Origin: Prunella strophiata | Taxonomy: Eukaryota > Chordata > Aves > Passeriformes > Prunellidae | Assembly: GCA_036583965.1 (NCBI GenBank) | Contig: JAZBQD010000001.1 | Location: 22,863,569 to 22,927,568, forward strand | Direction of reading: 5' to 3' | DNA: 64,000 nt | Part shown: positions 38,346 to 51,888 of the stretch, piece after piece | Layout: each line of letters starts with the position of its first letter | Numbering within the stretch: position 1 is the stretch's first letter | The notes under the pieces: model-generated | What the model saw: only the letters and a program-made list of their open reading frames with translations | Told to the model about the DNA's origin: nothing | Databases searched by the model: none | Program-made: the position numbers and the translations under genes

Positions 38346-41300
38346 CCCCGTGCTCGATTTTAACGTCAGATCTGCTTTACTGATTGTCCGCTCTTTTCCA
38401 CTTGGTAATTCTGCCTTTGAGTACAAACCATGGCAACAAACGGGCGTTGGAAGGGAGCTACAGCTGTTTCGAATGATTAAGTGTCATAAAGAAAAGGTGC
38501 CGGTGTTTGCGCTATTGCAGACTAAACAGCGAGGCTAGAGAACAGTATGTGGAAAAGTTTACTGAATAGCATGTGAAAATTAGGTTTAATTAATCTTTTC
38601 AATTTTTGTGCTTTAAAGAGGAAGAAGTATAGAATGTAGATGTTTTAGTGCAAGAATAGCTTTCTAAATTACATTATTAACTCTTTAAAAGTCTGTTTGG
38701 CTTACGGCATAAATTGCTCTAGAAAGATTTTTTAAAAAAGGGTCACTGCAGTACGTGTGCATTGTAGGGTGAGCTTTTGTGGTGTGGGGAGCAGGCTTGC
38801 GGCACAGAGTGCCCAGCTAAGCAGGCTGTGAGCTCCAGCGAGGCAGCTGAGGCAGTGGTACGTGCGGGATGAGCCGGGCAGCAGCTGCGAGCTCAGCTGT
38901 AACCCGGAGCATTTGCTGCATTGAGCCTTCTGGGTGTCACAGCCTGGCAGCGCCTGGGCTGCAGCAGCCGAGGTGCAGCAGCTTCTGGAGCCCTGGCCAG
39001 TGCCAGGGAGCTGCCTGCTCTCCTGCTGGAGCCAGGATTACCACCACTCCAGCTGCTTAATGGCACTAGGCAGAGGTAAAAATGCACTGTGTGCTTGCTT
39101 GCTTCTGCTTCCTTGGGAAAGTGGGTCTTGTGATTGCTGTGGGGGTTTTGGAAAGATAAATAAAGAGATGGCTTGTGTTACTGGGCATAAGAAAAGGCAG
39201 TCACTGAGTAATCTGCTGTATTGGTATTTGGTGAATGCTGTTGAATGGCTTTGTGATTGCTTGTGTCACTTCACAGTGATGGTAATTTATGTCTTCTGAA
39301 AAATTATTTGAATTTCCAGAAGGTGCCAGAATCCAATTCTCAGACTCAGTGCTGTGCCAGCTGCCTCTTGTAGGCAGGCTATTTCTTGCACAAGCTGGGG
39401 TAAAATCATGGCAAGGGGGCAGAGTAAGAAACACACTTTATTCAGCATCAGGGAACTTGTTAGCAAAGCAGCCAAAGAGTGTGTGTGTGATTTCATGGAG
39501 CTCCCTTTGGCTAAGCAGGGAAATCTGGTGGGAGAAGAAGTGGGATGGTTTTTTTTTTTTTAAGCATCCAGTTAGAATAGTGGTAAAGCTAGATGTCACT
39601 TAAAATTGAGTGCTTGAGTCCTTTACTTAGTTGTGGTCTTTGGGGAATTGGGTTAACGTATAAAACTTCTTTTACAAGCTACAGGTTTGAAAGGGAGATT
39701 TTAATTTACAGATGTTCACTTTTTCCTGGTTTCTGCCAGTATGCTTGATTGTCCTTAAAGTTGTCCTCCACTCTGGGAGTGGAGAGAGGGAGCATCTGCA
39801 AGGAGCTTTTCCTCTGAAAATTTGCAAGGAGCTGTTTGGACCTTCTCATACATATTTTCATGTCATTACATGCCTCATATGCTTACCTCTAATAGCTGAC
39901 TCTTGCTGCTGTGCTCTCAGTCTGTTTTTCTTTGGGCATATGTGATATGTAGTGTGAAATTCATTTATGTCTTCCATTTAAAATTTTTCACATCCCTAAC
40001 CTGTCCAAGGCTGGGTGTCTCCTTGGTAGCCTGCCTATCTCATGGAACTGATGGAGTCTGGACTTTGCTTTTCCAAGAAGGCATTTACTTAAGGGTGGCG
40101 TTTCGTTGTTGATAGTGGGAATGTTTCTTAATAGGGTCTGAAAAAATCTCAAGTCATGTGCAGCTGAGTGGCTGTCCACATAGGATGAGGTGTGTGACAT
40201 GGCATGGTTTTGCTTTATTTATTTACATATTTTTCCTCTGTGCTTGTGGGATAGCCTGCATCCTCCACATGAGTATTTTGGGGGCGTTGACCTGTCTAGA
40301 GGCAGAGATCTATGAAAGTAAGGGAGAAGGCATTACGTTTCTCTTCTCAGAATAATCACACTCCCAGATCTATATTTGGAACTAGTTCTTTTAATACCAG
40401 TAGGAAGATAAACCAGTGGCTCACATGTACCTTAATCTGTAGTGTTGTCTGAATCCTGAATGATAACTGCAAGCCACATTCCACACAGTTTCATTTCAGC
40501 TGATGATGTGGTATGTCCTGTTGTTTGTAGTCGGAAACTCATTTCTTGACCTGAATAATAGCTCAGAAAGTTAGAAAGAAGGCAGTGTGGGAAAAGTAGA
40601 ACAGTGTGAGGGAAGACATGGGGGCAGTTAAAGAGCTGAAGGACTACAACATTGGCTTTTTCAAAGAAAAATCTGCTTGTGAGTTTATAGACTCAACACT
40701 TTGCAATTTCATCATGTGAACTCCACCCTCTCTTAACCATTAGCAGTACAAGATCCATTATAGGAAAGTGATGCAAGAGCAAAGGCCCTTTCTTAGCTAT
40801 TAGAGGTTAAATAATTATTTACTATTTGGACTCTGTAGTTGGAATATTATCATATACTCTTGCTCCTCCAGCCCTTTCATCTAGTTACCTATTGTAGAGA
40901 TGGCTGACTGGTGGAGGGGCTTGGCTTTTTTTCCTTCCTTGTCTGAAAAAGAGTAGCAGCTGAAGTGAAACCTTAAATAAAATGGAAACAAGAATGCTGT
41001 GCATTCAGTCGGAGCATTTGTGGAGTTTGATAGATTTATTAGAAAGTATAATGTATCTCCCATGAAGAATTCTCTCATTTGTTTAGTAAGTGCCAGAGCT
41101 GAAGCTCCAGAGACACTTGGGTTATATTTAGCCTAATCGCGAGGCAACACCTTTGAAAGTAGGTAATGAAGCCTGATAAAACCTTGAGTGCTCTCTTACA
41201 AGCTGCCTGCAGACTGGCTGAGGGCAGGTCACTGCCTCTGCTGCTGCCCTGCTTAGTGGCTTTTGTCAAGTTATGGGATTGCTTTGTGCCTCAGTTTCCC

Positions 41301-41689
41301 CATCTGTAAATAGGTCGTGGTGATCCTACCTTCCCTTGTAAGTACTTGGGGTCTGTTGCTGGAGGATGTTGCATGTGAGCTGTGATAGCAGCATTTTACA
41401 GATGTTGGTGTAGCATTTGCACAGTGCTCCATGTGGTTTGACCTGCCCTTGTTTCTCCTCTTTGTCTTTTTCTCCTGCATTTTAAATTTAGAATCAGCCT
41501 CGAAGGGCTTTTTTCTTTTCCTGTTTTCCCTCATTATTATTTTTTTTGTCCTGTAAAATAACTTTCCTCTTATTTTTTTCTGTCCCTCCATGTTTTTTCC
41601 CCCTAGCATCCTGCATGTTCTTTCTGCCAGTCATTTCTTTTGTTCACAGATGTCTTCCTCTTGCTGTTCCTGTCTGTCCTCAGAGCAGC
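38346..41689. other. Intronic sequence downstream of the CpG island
   Basis: The first 200 bases keep some promoter-proximal character: a CRE-like TAACGTCA near 38362 and CCATGGCAAC near 38428, the latter similar to half of an RFX X-box. Beyond that, no exon, repeat family or RNA gene was recognised. Overlapping open frames at 38934-39603 have no known similarity. Confidence 0.4.
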
Positions 41690-42175
41690 ATTTCTCTCCC
41701 TTCCATCCGCTGGGATTTCCTTTTCACCTGACTCATCCCCAGTAGGTACATCCCCGCTCCGTTGGGCTCTCCTTGTGCTTCTGTTCCAGGAAACCCAGCC
41801 AGCAGGGAAGGGTTTGCCTGCTTGTCCCCTCTCAGGGGACATCACAGGAGGCATGGCGCCCTCCCTGCTGCATCCTGCTGTGCCTGGATGAGGCCAGGAG
41901 CGTCGAGGAGCCTCTGTCTCCCTGCTCCCTTTTCTCTGTGGCTGGCTTTTGCAGCAGAGCTGGGAGATTCTTGCTTCCCGCAGCAGCGAGGGTCGTCAGC
42001 ACCTTGTTGCTTTGCCAGCTTTGCCGGGGGTGAGTGAGGGCAGCTGCTGGCCCTGCTGCGAGTGCCCGTGCCCGTGCTGTGGGCTCGAGGGCGTTGTGCT
42101 GGAGCAGCCGGTTGCTGCAGGGAGGAGCGGCTGCGGGGGCGGCGGGAGCAGAGTCAGAACAGTTCAGAGATGGGC
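41690..42175 (+). other. GC-rich patch with a consensus splice donor; possible noncoding exon
   Basis: About 480 bp of raised GC content, 0.5-1 kb upstream of the JMJD1C exon. It includes a near-perfect donor, ccggggGTGAGTGAGG, at about 42025-42038. Several overlapping open frames (41640-42037) give no recognisable protein. It could hold an alternative noncoding first exon or an enhancer, or simply be GC-rich intron. Evidence is a splice motif and composition only. Confidence 0.25.
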
Positions 42176-42645
42176 AGGGAAATGAGATGGTTGACTTGAG
42201 GCAAGGTGAACGATTTCAGAACAGGAAGCGGGGGGAGGGATTTCTCTGCAGTCTGCTTCCACTTGAGCTGTCCTTAGTATAATCACTGCTGTGCTGGCTG
42301 GTCCTGCAGGCAGGGAGAGAGGATCTGCGGGCTGAGCTGTGTGTTTAGGATGGAATGGTGCTCCTGTACTTTGAGCTTCTGTGGTAAACAATCTTGCTCA
42401 AGCATAGTGAAGGAAAGGAAGAACGTATGGTGTAGTTCTCTTTTCTGGCTGGTTTTCCACCAACGGCACAAAGGAAAAAAAGAAACCGACAGAACATAAA
42501 ATCCTCCTTTCTTCTATAAGTAGTAACTGTTATTCTGTTTTAGCTTGTTTTAATGGAAGAATACATCAGTATTTATACAGTTTCGGGGTTTCATATGCTG
42601 AGGGGTTTTTTCAGTTGCCTGATTTTTCTCTTTTTTCCTTGACAG

Positions 42646-42759
42646 ACATTCAAGCCTTTGGTTGGAAAAAGTGTATACAATTCAATTACTGCAGTAGAAT
42701 TCCTTGTGGACAAACAGCTGGATTTCATAACTGAAGATAGTGCCTTTCAGCCCTATCAG
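42646..42759 (+). CDS. JMJD1C: JMJD1C internal coding exon (114 nt)
   Basis: The exon is bounded by a pyrimidine tract with ttgacag and by the donor CAG|GTAAGA, a near-consensus 5' splice site. It translates in one open frame to 38 residues (start TFKPLVGKSVYN, then TAVEFLVDKQLDF, end DSAFQPYQ). This matches the N-terminal region of JMJD1C (KDM3C/TRIP8), a large nuclear JmjC protein of the KDM3 family linked to H3K9 demethylation and nuclear-receptor coactivation. The segment lies far upstream of the catalytic JmjC domain, so no catalytic residue is encoded here. Both ends are phase 0, so skipping would keep frame. It joins in frame to the exon at 59874. The segment around GKSVYNS seems more variable than the rest compared with the mammalian protein as I remember it. 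The exon contains no ATG. Confidence 0.93.
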
Positions 42760-43699
42760 GTAAGAAATTTGACTAGTGTATAAGTATTACCTATTTAATT
42801 TATTTAAAAGCCATGATTTTACTATTGTTTAAGTGCATTTTATGTTCAAGTTCTGTGTTACAGGAACAATTTCCTATTGGTTATTGGCAGAGATTGTTCC
42901 TTGTTTTGTGAAAGATTATATTGGGTATTATATTATTCCAGTTAATCTGATCATGTCAAGGTGTACTGTGCCACGAATATTACTGTAGCACCTTCAGATA
43001 AAATACCTGACCCCTTTTAAAGATTAACCAGTACCATTAATTGTAGAGCAGATAGAAGATAGTATCCCTCCTTCTGAAGCTTTCATTTTCAGGTCTTTGC
43101 ATGATTACAGTGATATTCCACTTACTGATTTTTGGTTCTTTTGGAAAATGAATAGCAGAAAATGTTAATATCTTAAAAAAGAAACACTCTTCTTACTGTT
43201 GCCTGCTAAAATTTCCAGCATCCTTGATTTTAATGCCTCTCCATTAATTAGAAACACATTAATACATTAATGTATGTGTATTTAAAGAACAAGAGAGAAT
43301 TAGTGATTCCCCCCCTTGCTGCTTCAGAAGAAGGTCTAAAAATCTCTTCTATGACAAATAGAAAAATACTTGATACTTCAACTTGTGCTGAACTGATTGC
43401 AATTACAATAGCCATAAATTCTTCCTTATGGCTTGGATGGTACAGAAATAGTACTTAGAGGCTTGGAATAACAGATGGCCCTGAATAAATGCTATGTAAT
43501 TTTGTCCTGACACCCCTTCTTCCCTCCTGCTTCGCCAAGATGGTTTTTTTTTCCCTATGCCAAATACAGAGCTAGAAAAAAAGAGTGGCTGAGAGAGAAT
43601 CCTAGGGAAAGGAGAGGGAGGTTCACTTCATGGAAAGGCTGGTGCTTTTGTGTGTCTGTGGTAGGGAAGCCAAACGGGTTGAACGTTTCTCATCAGGGT
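42760..43699. other. Intronic sequence, no recognisable feature
   Basis: AT-rich intron start followed by mixed sequence. No repeat, RNA or exon recognised. Confidence 0.45.
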
Positions 43700-44060
43700 G
43701 AGGTTACATGTTATGACTCGAGCTGCTAGAAGAGGTTGGCTCTGCCGCAATCAGCAGTTCCCACTCTCAGAGCCTGCACTAGAGCCTTCAGTCCTCTAAA
43801 GCAGCACAGCCTTGATTTTGGAGCACAGGAGGGGGGGCACGGCGCGGGGGAAAAGCCTGTGATGTTGATGAGCTGAGCTGGATTAGCCCAGGGTGCATCC
43901 AGTGCTGCGGCTTCCTCCACGGAGGGGGGCAGGATGACGCAACACAGAGTGGGATATCCTCCTTTGGCAGCAGCGACCTCTTAAATCAGCTGAGCCATGA
44001 AGTGTAAATTCACCCTGAGTCCAGCCGCAATCTTCCCGATTCGTTTTACAAAGCAAATAC
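43700..44060. promoter_or_regulatory. Candidate intronic regulatory patch
   Basis: A GC- and CpG-richer stretch in AT-rich intron with TGACGCAAC at 43935-43943, a C/EBP-ATF or PAR-bZIP type site, and a G-rich run (ggagggggggcacggcgcgg) near 43829. No protein is recognisable in its open frames. The regulatory role is inferred from composition and one motif. Confidence 0.25.
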
Positions 44061-47000
44061 TGGTGCTACCGTCTGTCCTTTGCCTGAAATCTGTCAAGAT
44101 CATGTGTCTGGTAATGCTCATTCCAGTAACAGTAATCAATCTCCTTTTGGCAGTGGATCATTTCTGATCTGAACAAAGCAAGCTGAACATAGGAGGACTG
44201 CCTTTTGTTAAACAATGCTATTGCCAGGCAGTGACATAGCAATGTTCTATGCATTTTAGGCCCTTCTAAGAATATTAACTGATAAAGCATTAGACTTGGA
44301 AGCACCTTAATTTGGGAAGGTGAATTCAGGTTGAGGGTGTCATTTTTTAAAATATGTCATACTATCTTTATCGGTAATATGAAATTAGCAGTGTTGGTGA
44401 CTTCACTTTTTAAAGACATATTCAGCAAAAATTGCTACAAAGCAGTAGCTTGTCAAAAATAGTTCCAGAGATAAGCTTGCTCTCCCTAACTGCTGGCCTC
44501 TATTTTTGACACATAGAGGGCAATTCTGTGTTAGATCAGGCTGTTTCCTCCTCTCATGGAGCAAGTAGTTACCTATTGAAACCTGAGATGGAGGCTGTTG
44601 ATCTGTATCCATCATGAGTAGTTTGGTGACAAGATACTTAAATTGTTTATTTTAACATTACAAGAAGTTTCCTGACAGAGATTCCTGTAAGTACTAAGGC
44701 ACCCACAATTTGCATTTTAACTGGATATTGCTTGGATATTGAGTGTAGTAGCATAAAACAGCATTGTGCTCACTGATGAATAGTGCAAAGATTTCTTTAT
44801 TTCAGTGGTTATAAAAAGCTTGAGAAATGTTTTTCATAGGATTTTCTCTTCGCAGGGCTGGCAATATCTTGGTGCCAAGTTTTACAAGTTAATTGTACAG
44901 ATAAGAGCTTTACTGAATGATAATGTCTTTAAGAGAACAGAAACTATATGTACTAACAGTATGTTAGACAGAAATATTAGCTTTATTACTGAGACTTACT
45001 TTCTGCTCAGAGATAGCTGAAGTGGGAGGATTGTTTCTATTCCTTTTGCATGCTGTTTTCTGTTAATGCTAGAAATCACATTCCTAGCCATTAGTCACTT
45101 AATGTAAGGTAGTTTGTATTTGTATGTTTTTTTCTGAAAGACCTCCCTTTTCTTCGCCATAATACCAGGTCCTAGATAAATCTTTGGTAAATCTTTGGAT
45201 AAATCTTTCCTGTTACTATTCTCCTTTGCAAAAAAATGGGGGTTTTGCCCCTTTGTTTAGTCTGGAATAGCATTGATCTGCTTGAGAGCAGAAGACAGAA
45301 CTGAGGAATCATTCTTTGCAGGGATGAGTTAACTTCTGAAACGTGTTTAGTTTTTTGTTTAAGCTCTCATGGCTGTGCATTTTCAATATGAAGTCCTTAG
45401 AGACCATGTTGACCTAAACACTTTTTTATTGCATTTTGCTATTAGTGCCTAAAATTCCAGTATCTTCCTGCCAAAACAAACAAAGTTTGAATTTGTGTGG
45501 GAAGACTCCATTTCACTTCAGATACAATTCTTACTACTGACTAATTTTTCCCATCATTACATAGACTCATAACACTGGTAATGGGCAGCAGACGAGTATT
45601 TGGTATGAATTCTGCTCACATCAGTTCTGATCAAAAAACAGTGGTGTTTCACATAACTATTGGGCCAAAAGTCTTCATGAATAAGGTGCTGCAGTCCAGT
45701 GTAAAGGTGACAACTGCTCAAAGCAAAGAAAACAGCACACTTGGCATCCTTTCAGACTTGGCAGGAAAAACAAAGTTTGAGTAGGCAAAGAACTAAATTA
45801 CTGTCGTTACCAGAAGTGGTTCTTCCAGAACAAGATTAAAGAGACTTTGGCAGGACTTCTGGGGAATGGTGACCCATGCATTCCCATGCCATGTCTGCTC
45901 TTTGCATAAATAAACATGTTTCAATTGTTAAGAGATTCAGTGACCTTGCTAAGGGCTAGATGAATATCGTTATTAAAAGTAGGGTATGCTGCTGCATTAT
46001 ATGAGCCCACTTCCATGTCTTCACATGGTTTGCCTATACCAACTGTAACACTTGCCAGTGAATTTGTTCTTTACTGCTAAATGTGCATGTGATTCTTCTT
46101 TTGCCTTATGTGTGTACTGCTTAGAATCCTGCCCTTCTCTTTAGAAATTGCTTGGATTCTGTATGTGTGGTGCCTTAAACACCAACCTACAACTTGTTTC
46201 CGGTGGCTTTTATCTCTGTTGCTTCATGGAGGATGTAAACTGTATTATTCTCTATGTGAAACTTGTGTGTGACTGAGTGACTCATTCATTAATCTGGGAT
46301 GGTCAGACCATTTAGTCATGTAGTCCTTTTTATGGTGGTGATGAGGGGATCTTGAGGATAAAGCAGATGTGAAGGTTTGCTGTGGTACTTTGCTTAGCAA
46401 TGGAATGAAAATTCTGTCCTTTGTAGGAAATAGACAAAAAGTTTACAACATGCATTTTTTACATTAAATTAGTATCTGTAGGAAGTTTAGTCTTGAAATG
46501 GGCATGTAGGTTAGGTCCTTAATGTGAATTCCTCTTCACATTCAAAATACATCGTGTATGTTCTGTGTTTAAAAATTCTGTAGTGTAGTGGGTTTAATAA
46601 TGGCTCTTGGTATGGTCTGAAAATGAACACTTCTTCCAAAAAAGCTGTTTTAAGGAAAAATTACAGTTAAGTCTACACATACAAGTGTGACCTAAATCAG
46701 ATACTTTGAACTGAAGTGGGTTTCTGTAATAAGTTATTTGTACTGTTCTGTGACATCTATGTGTGTCTGTTTTGTGATACACATATTAAGTTAGGCAGCA
46801 GCAAAGCTAATCATGCCTTAATTTGTTTAAGCACTGTCGTTTACTTGAAGGACTATAGATGGGGATGTGAAGCATTAAAGCCCAGCATATGGTATGTGTG
46901 ACCTCATCAGAGTGGTGTTTTTGTCTGGGTGGTGTTTGGCAGTGCCCGTCACGGACACTGTTGTGCTGAAGTGTGTGATTCTGCTGTTGCTGGCTGAAGC

Positions 47001-50000
47001 AGCTGGAGTCAACTGCATTATACTTTGGACAAGCAAATGAAGAATAACAAAAAGTGTTTTATATCATGGTTTTTTTTTCATAGTGAAATAGGCTTGTGGA
47101 AAGATCTGGAAAGACTCTGCTTTGCCTGAAGCAGTGAGTGCATTTCAGCTGTGTGTCTGGGTCAGGCAGAGCAAGGGTGCATGATTGATTATATACTTCC
47201 AAATATGTACATACTGTGTGTGATAATGCATTTCCAAAGGATTTCTGAGCACACAGCACTGGAGCAAATGTGCACAGTGGAGGCAGAACAGAATTCAAAT
47301 TAAGTTCCTTCAAACCATTAAATATCCTGCAAAGGGTATTTTACCACTCAGGGAGGAAAGTGGAAGGGTGCACAGTCTATAAAAAGTCCTCTTGCTGATT
47401 TGGTTTAAAGAAAAAAAATCTTGCTAAGAATGAATATTTATGGTGAAACCTCTCTTCAGGCCTCACACTCTCCTTCAGAACTTCTTTTCTTTTTTTTTTT
47501 TTTCTTTTCTGGAAGACAAACCTGGTTACTTTACTGTTTCAAAATGGTACAGTCTGCCTGTCTACCTCTGTGCTGAAGGTTGCAGATGTAAAGATAGGGC
47601 AGTGAGAAATCCCCCGTGGGAGGTGTTGCATGAACAGTGATAGGCACCTGTACTTTGCTCTTTTTCTAAATGTGTGTGGCACGTCTGAATGCTGGCAGGT
47701 CAAATGTCTAACACGCCTTAAAGACTGTTGAAATAATAAGCTTTCTCACTAATCATGAAGTAGGTACATCAGATACAGGACCTAATAAGATCACCTATCT
47801 TGATCTATTACAAATTCAAGTCATATATGCCATTAAGAAAGACTTCAGTGAAGGGCCATGGGCAACACCACTGCTCTGCTTTTCTGTTCATTATGGCAGA
47901 CATTGGATATTTCAGACCTGGATGCCTTTGGGTTCCGTGACTTGTTTGCTTATAGGAGCAAGTAAGCTGGGCTTGTATAGTAATGACATGTGCACATAAA
48001 AAATTCTTTAAACATCTTGAAACAGGGATAAAATAGTATTTTTCTGTCTTTATTTTAAGCACCCCATAATTATATGTGCACTCATCTTTCAGACTTCTCT
48101 TACTTTAGGCTTCAGGCTTAAAAATAACTACTGCAGCTGAAAAGTTGCTTTTCCCATAAACTTTTACCTCCACTGATGAGGCAGGCGGGAGCTTTTGGGG
48201 TTAGTCCCACCCTTTGAGGTTGCCAGAAGCAGCTCGGGAGCTCTGGGTGCTGGCCACAGAACCTATGTGCTCCCCTCCTGCTTTCAGTTCCTGCATGGAC
48301 AACCCAGGCACACACAGCTTTCTGCCTCTTTAACTCCTCTCAGTGTTGTGCTGAAGAACTGTCTCGATTCTTTCCCATGTCTCTGGACCACCCATAAGGA
48401 GTCCAGCTGGCTTCCCTGGCAGCCTTGTAAAGAGCGATGGTCTAAACAGCTTGTTAGCGACACATCGAAGTGAAGTGTTCCTCCAACATGTGGGGAGGCA
48501 CAAAGCTGCGTCCAGCTAGAAGTGGGTCAGATGACTCATCCCAGTCCTTCACTCCCAGGAACACGTGCAGGACAGGAGAGTTTCATCCCAGTGCTCGCAA
48601 AAGGAGAGGAATGAGGGAGGAGGGATTGGCACCCTCCATCTGTAGAGTCAGAGGGACAAGTACATCATCTGCCCTAAGCCTGTGTTTGTGCTTCTCTTTG
48701 AAAAAGAGCTTCTTGTTTGAGAACTTCCTCTTTTTTCTCAAAGGAGGTGGAATAAAATGGCACCTTTCTGTTTTACCTTGATCTGTTAAGAAGTAAGGGC
48801 TTCAGTCACTTTTTTTGTCTCTCAGCAAGGTTTGACACAGGAGTGGAGCTCTTCAGATCTGACAAGCCTTAGGGACATGAGCACTGTGGAGGGGAGGCCA
48901 TCAGTCAGCAGGAAGGTGACGTAGCTGCCACAAACAGTGTGGCTCCACCAGTTCAGGTGGAACTGCTGAAGCTGTGGGAAGGTACACAAGGAGGAGTGGG
49001 GAAAGAGTTGAGGTCCTTGGGATAAGCTGAGGTTATGCCAATGCAGATGATGCTCAGATCCATAGGAAGACAGTTTTCCTTCCTCTGTCATATTCTTCCT
49101 AAAATTTCTGAAAAACCAGTTCAATTATTTGATTTCATTAATCCTACTCTAGGAGGTAGTATTTAAGTAAGTAATTAAAAGACTGGATTTCAGAATGGAA
49201 GAGATAGAACAAAACCTGCTTCTTCTTTGAAGGTGAATATTAAATCCTTTTACTGAAGTATTTTGGTACTTCTGAAAGGACATGCTTGGGATTACTGAGT
49301 TTAAAAATCCATCCAGTGTTTCTGGGTAAAAATTTCCTGTGTTTGATCACAAGTGATTACTTTTTCACCAGTAAAAATCCATGGAAAATATCGCTCAGTA
49401 GTAAGTGAATGAAGCCTTATTCTTGGTTCTGTGTCCTTAAAAATTCCCATTTCATCTATTAAAAATGAAAGTTTAAAGTATTTTTCTCATGTGGTGGTCC
49501 TGACCAACCCTGCTTCTGTAATCCAGACTCAAAAAGTCAGCTCCTAGAGAAGTCTGTTTCACGTTTTAACCAGTTGCTGCTTTGCCCCTGTGTTCTTGGT
49601 TTCCCAAGTTGCTCTTTGTTGGGATTGGGAATCCTCAGTGTTTTAGGGATCCCAGAAGTGTGAATGCAAGTAAACTCTGCAGTGTTACATGGGAGTTTGT
49701 ACCCAGAGCAGGAAGAGAGTAGGCATTCCTGCATTTCAGGTAGGGGGAAACTTGAGTTCCATGAAAATGTGTTCTTACCCAAATTAAGCCTTATCTTGAC
49801 ATGATAAACACAATAGCTCGTTTGGTGAAGTGCTCATGGTTTGTTTGTTCCTCCCTTGGATACAATGTCCCTTTGTTCTGGCTGCCACTCTAGACCTTTG
49901 TCTTACAGAATGTATTTTTGAAATTGCACTAATATAAGTAATAATTTGTAGTCTGGGGTTACTGCTTCACAGGAACTGCTCCACAGCCTTCAGCAAGCTA

Positions 50001-51888
50001 CAGTTAATAGAAGTTGAGAGGTATAGCAGTTCCAGGTCTGTGTACCTAATTCTTTTTCCAGGCCAGACATCTTGGGAGAAACTCAAGTAATTTTATACCA
50101 ACTTGAGTTTTTAAAATTAAAACCAAATATGAATCTTGCTATTTTCTTAGATGTTGGAATAACTTTACTAAGGGCTTGAGGAGGGCTTGATGTACAGAGC
50201 ATTATTTATTTTAACAGTATACTAGTAATTACAGTTACAAAGTCTTTATTAGTATTGTTTGTAAATACTGAAACCCCCCCCTTTAATCTAGCAAACATTT
50301 TGTGTCTTTTGAATGGAATTAAAGTTAACTATTCCCTTCCTTTCCCTGTAACCTCCTCTACTTGAGCATGTCTTTTAGTATTGTGTGTAGTATTTTAATC
50401 TTTTAGCTGAGGAAGTGAGTTTGAATCATAGTAATTTCTGTGCATCTCACTAATCATTACATTTTTTGTGATTTTAGTTTTGAATTTTAAGCATGCAGTG
50501 TAGAAATTATATTTCAATCACAGAGGCAGGGGTTTTACCCCATTTGAATGTTTTCTTCCCTTTCATTGCCTTATCACCATGTCATGCCATTTTGGTATAT
50601 GGGAGATAAAATCAGGTTAAAGCAGGTTTCAGAATGCATAAGGCTTGGTGGCTGAATTATGGTGCTTGACAGGCTTGAGCTTTTTTCTTTTTTCTTTTTT
50701 TTTTCTTCCCCAAGTGATGTAGTTCAATTTTGAATTATGTCTTCAATAGGAATTTTTTGATTCTACATGCTAGGAGATTTGTCTATGAAAAAATATGGTG
50801 AAATAGAAGATCATTGTATCAATTTTAAACTCTGAATGGCTTACCTAAGTTTACCCCAGGGAATTTATTGCAGCAGTAACTGAAACATCCCTGTTTTCTG
50901 ATTAGCAATTTAATCTTTCCTCTTTGCAAGACTGTTATTCATCAGGTCTATGAGAGGCATATCCACTGCTTTCTCCAGAGTTGCAGAGAGCTGTAGTGCT
51001 AATCCAGCTATGATATATGTCCCAGCTGGTCAGATCTGTTATTTATAGGGAAAATTCCTAAAACGGTTCCAGCAGGTCATAATGGAGCTCTACAGGAAAA
51101 AAAGATAGTGCTGCTTTAAATCGTGTTAGAAATTAATTTTGAAAAGTTCTCTGCACATACAGTGGTACTTTTAAAATGTGAGAAAAATGAGTTTTATTTT
51201 GATCTACTTTCATAATACCAGCATGTGGGCCAACATGTATGTATTTGTATTCTAAGAAACACATTATCAAATAAATCCCTGAAAGCCACTTGAAAATAAA
51301 ACATTAATGTAATTCAGTGGACTCAGTCATGCTGGGTTTCAAGAACATTTGGATGGTATCTGATGTATTCTTTCTGCCTTGGAAAAAAAAAAAAAAGTAA
51401 AATATTTTTATAGTTTGTAGGGATTTGTCTTCTGCCCATAATCCTCATGAGTTATAGAGAATAGGAGCTGAAAAGTTGTATGTTTCCAGAGTTCCTATTT
51501 GGCAAATAGGATTGAGGATATCTGCAAAAGAGACTAGGTAGCTGTGTGATTACTGTTGGTAATCTAAGCTGGTGGTAGTTCAAATTCCAGAGCAGGGAGT
51601 CATTCACAAGTGATACACTGATGGATATCTCTAGGAGGTGGTGTTGATTCTAGGATCTGTCATCACACTGGCACGCATTGGACAGTTTTCTGCAGTTTTC
51701 TTCTGCAGGACTGAATTGAGAGGCCTTTGCTCTTCACTTCAGTAAGCTCTCAGTTACCAGTAGTCTTGTCAAGGAATATGGTATTGCTGAGTAATGCCAC
51801 TGCTAAAAGATGCAATGGAGGTGACTACTGTGAGCTAAGAGATGACCTGTCTGGTCAGTCATTTTCTGTGGTGGTGGTACACAGCATT
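44061..51888. other. Intronic sequence, no gene seen
   Basis: Contains a small triplicated taaatctttgg-type repeat at 45175-45209, a T-rich run near 47487-47502 and ordinary AT-rich intron. The overlapping frames at 48118-48781, in slightly GC-richer DNA, give no recognisable protein. No transposon family was identified. Confidence 0.45.
45175..45209 (+). repeat. Short tandem repeat, three units of about 11-12 bp
   Basis: The units gataaatctttg, gtaaatctttg and gataaatctttcc follow one another directly. It is a small local expansion with no evident function. Confidence 0.85.

Larger units (their letters stand above)
1..42645 (+). other. JMJD1C: JMJD1C large 5' intron (partial), containing an internal promoter region
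   Basis: This stretch ends at a good 3' splice site: a T/C-rich tract followed by ttgacag just before the exon at 42646. I searched it for the known upstream JMJD1C coding segments (the N-terminal start region and the segment just before the exon at 42646) and saw neither. The upstream exons must therefore lie outside the window, making this intron at least 42.6 kb. It contains scattered retroelement fragments, two CpG-rich patches and no exon I can defend. Treating it as intron is an inference from gene identity plus the absence of recognisable exons; noncoding first exons inside it cannot be excluded. Confidence 0.75.

Noticed and set aside
44857..45020. Possible extra exon after the acceptor-like tctcttcgcag
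   Set aside because: The following open frame does not resemble JMJD1C, runs to a stop at 45020, and has no donor in a useful place.
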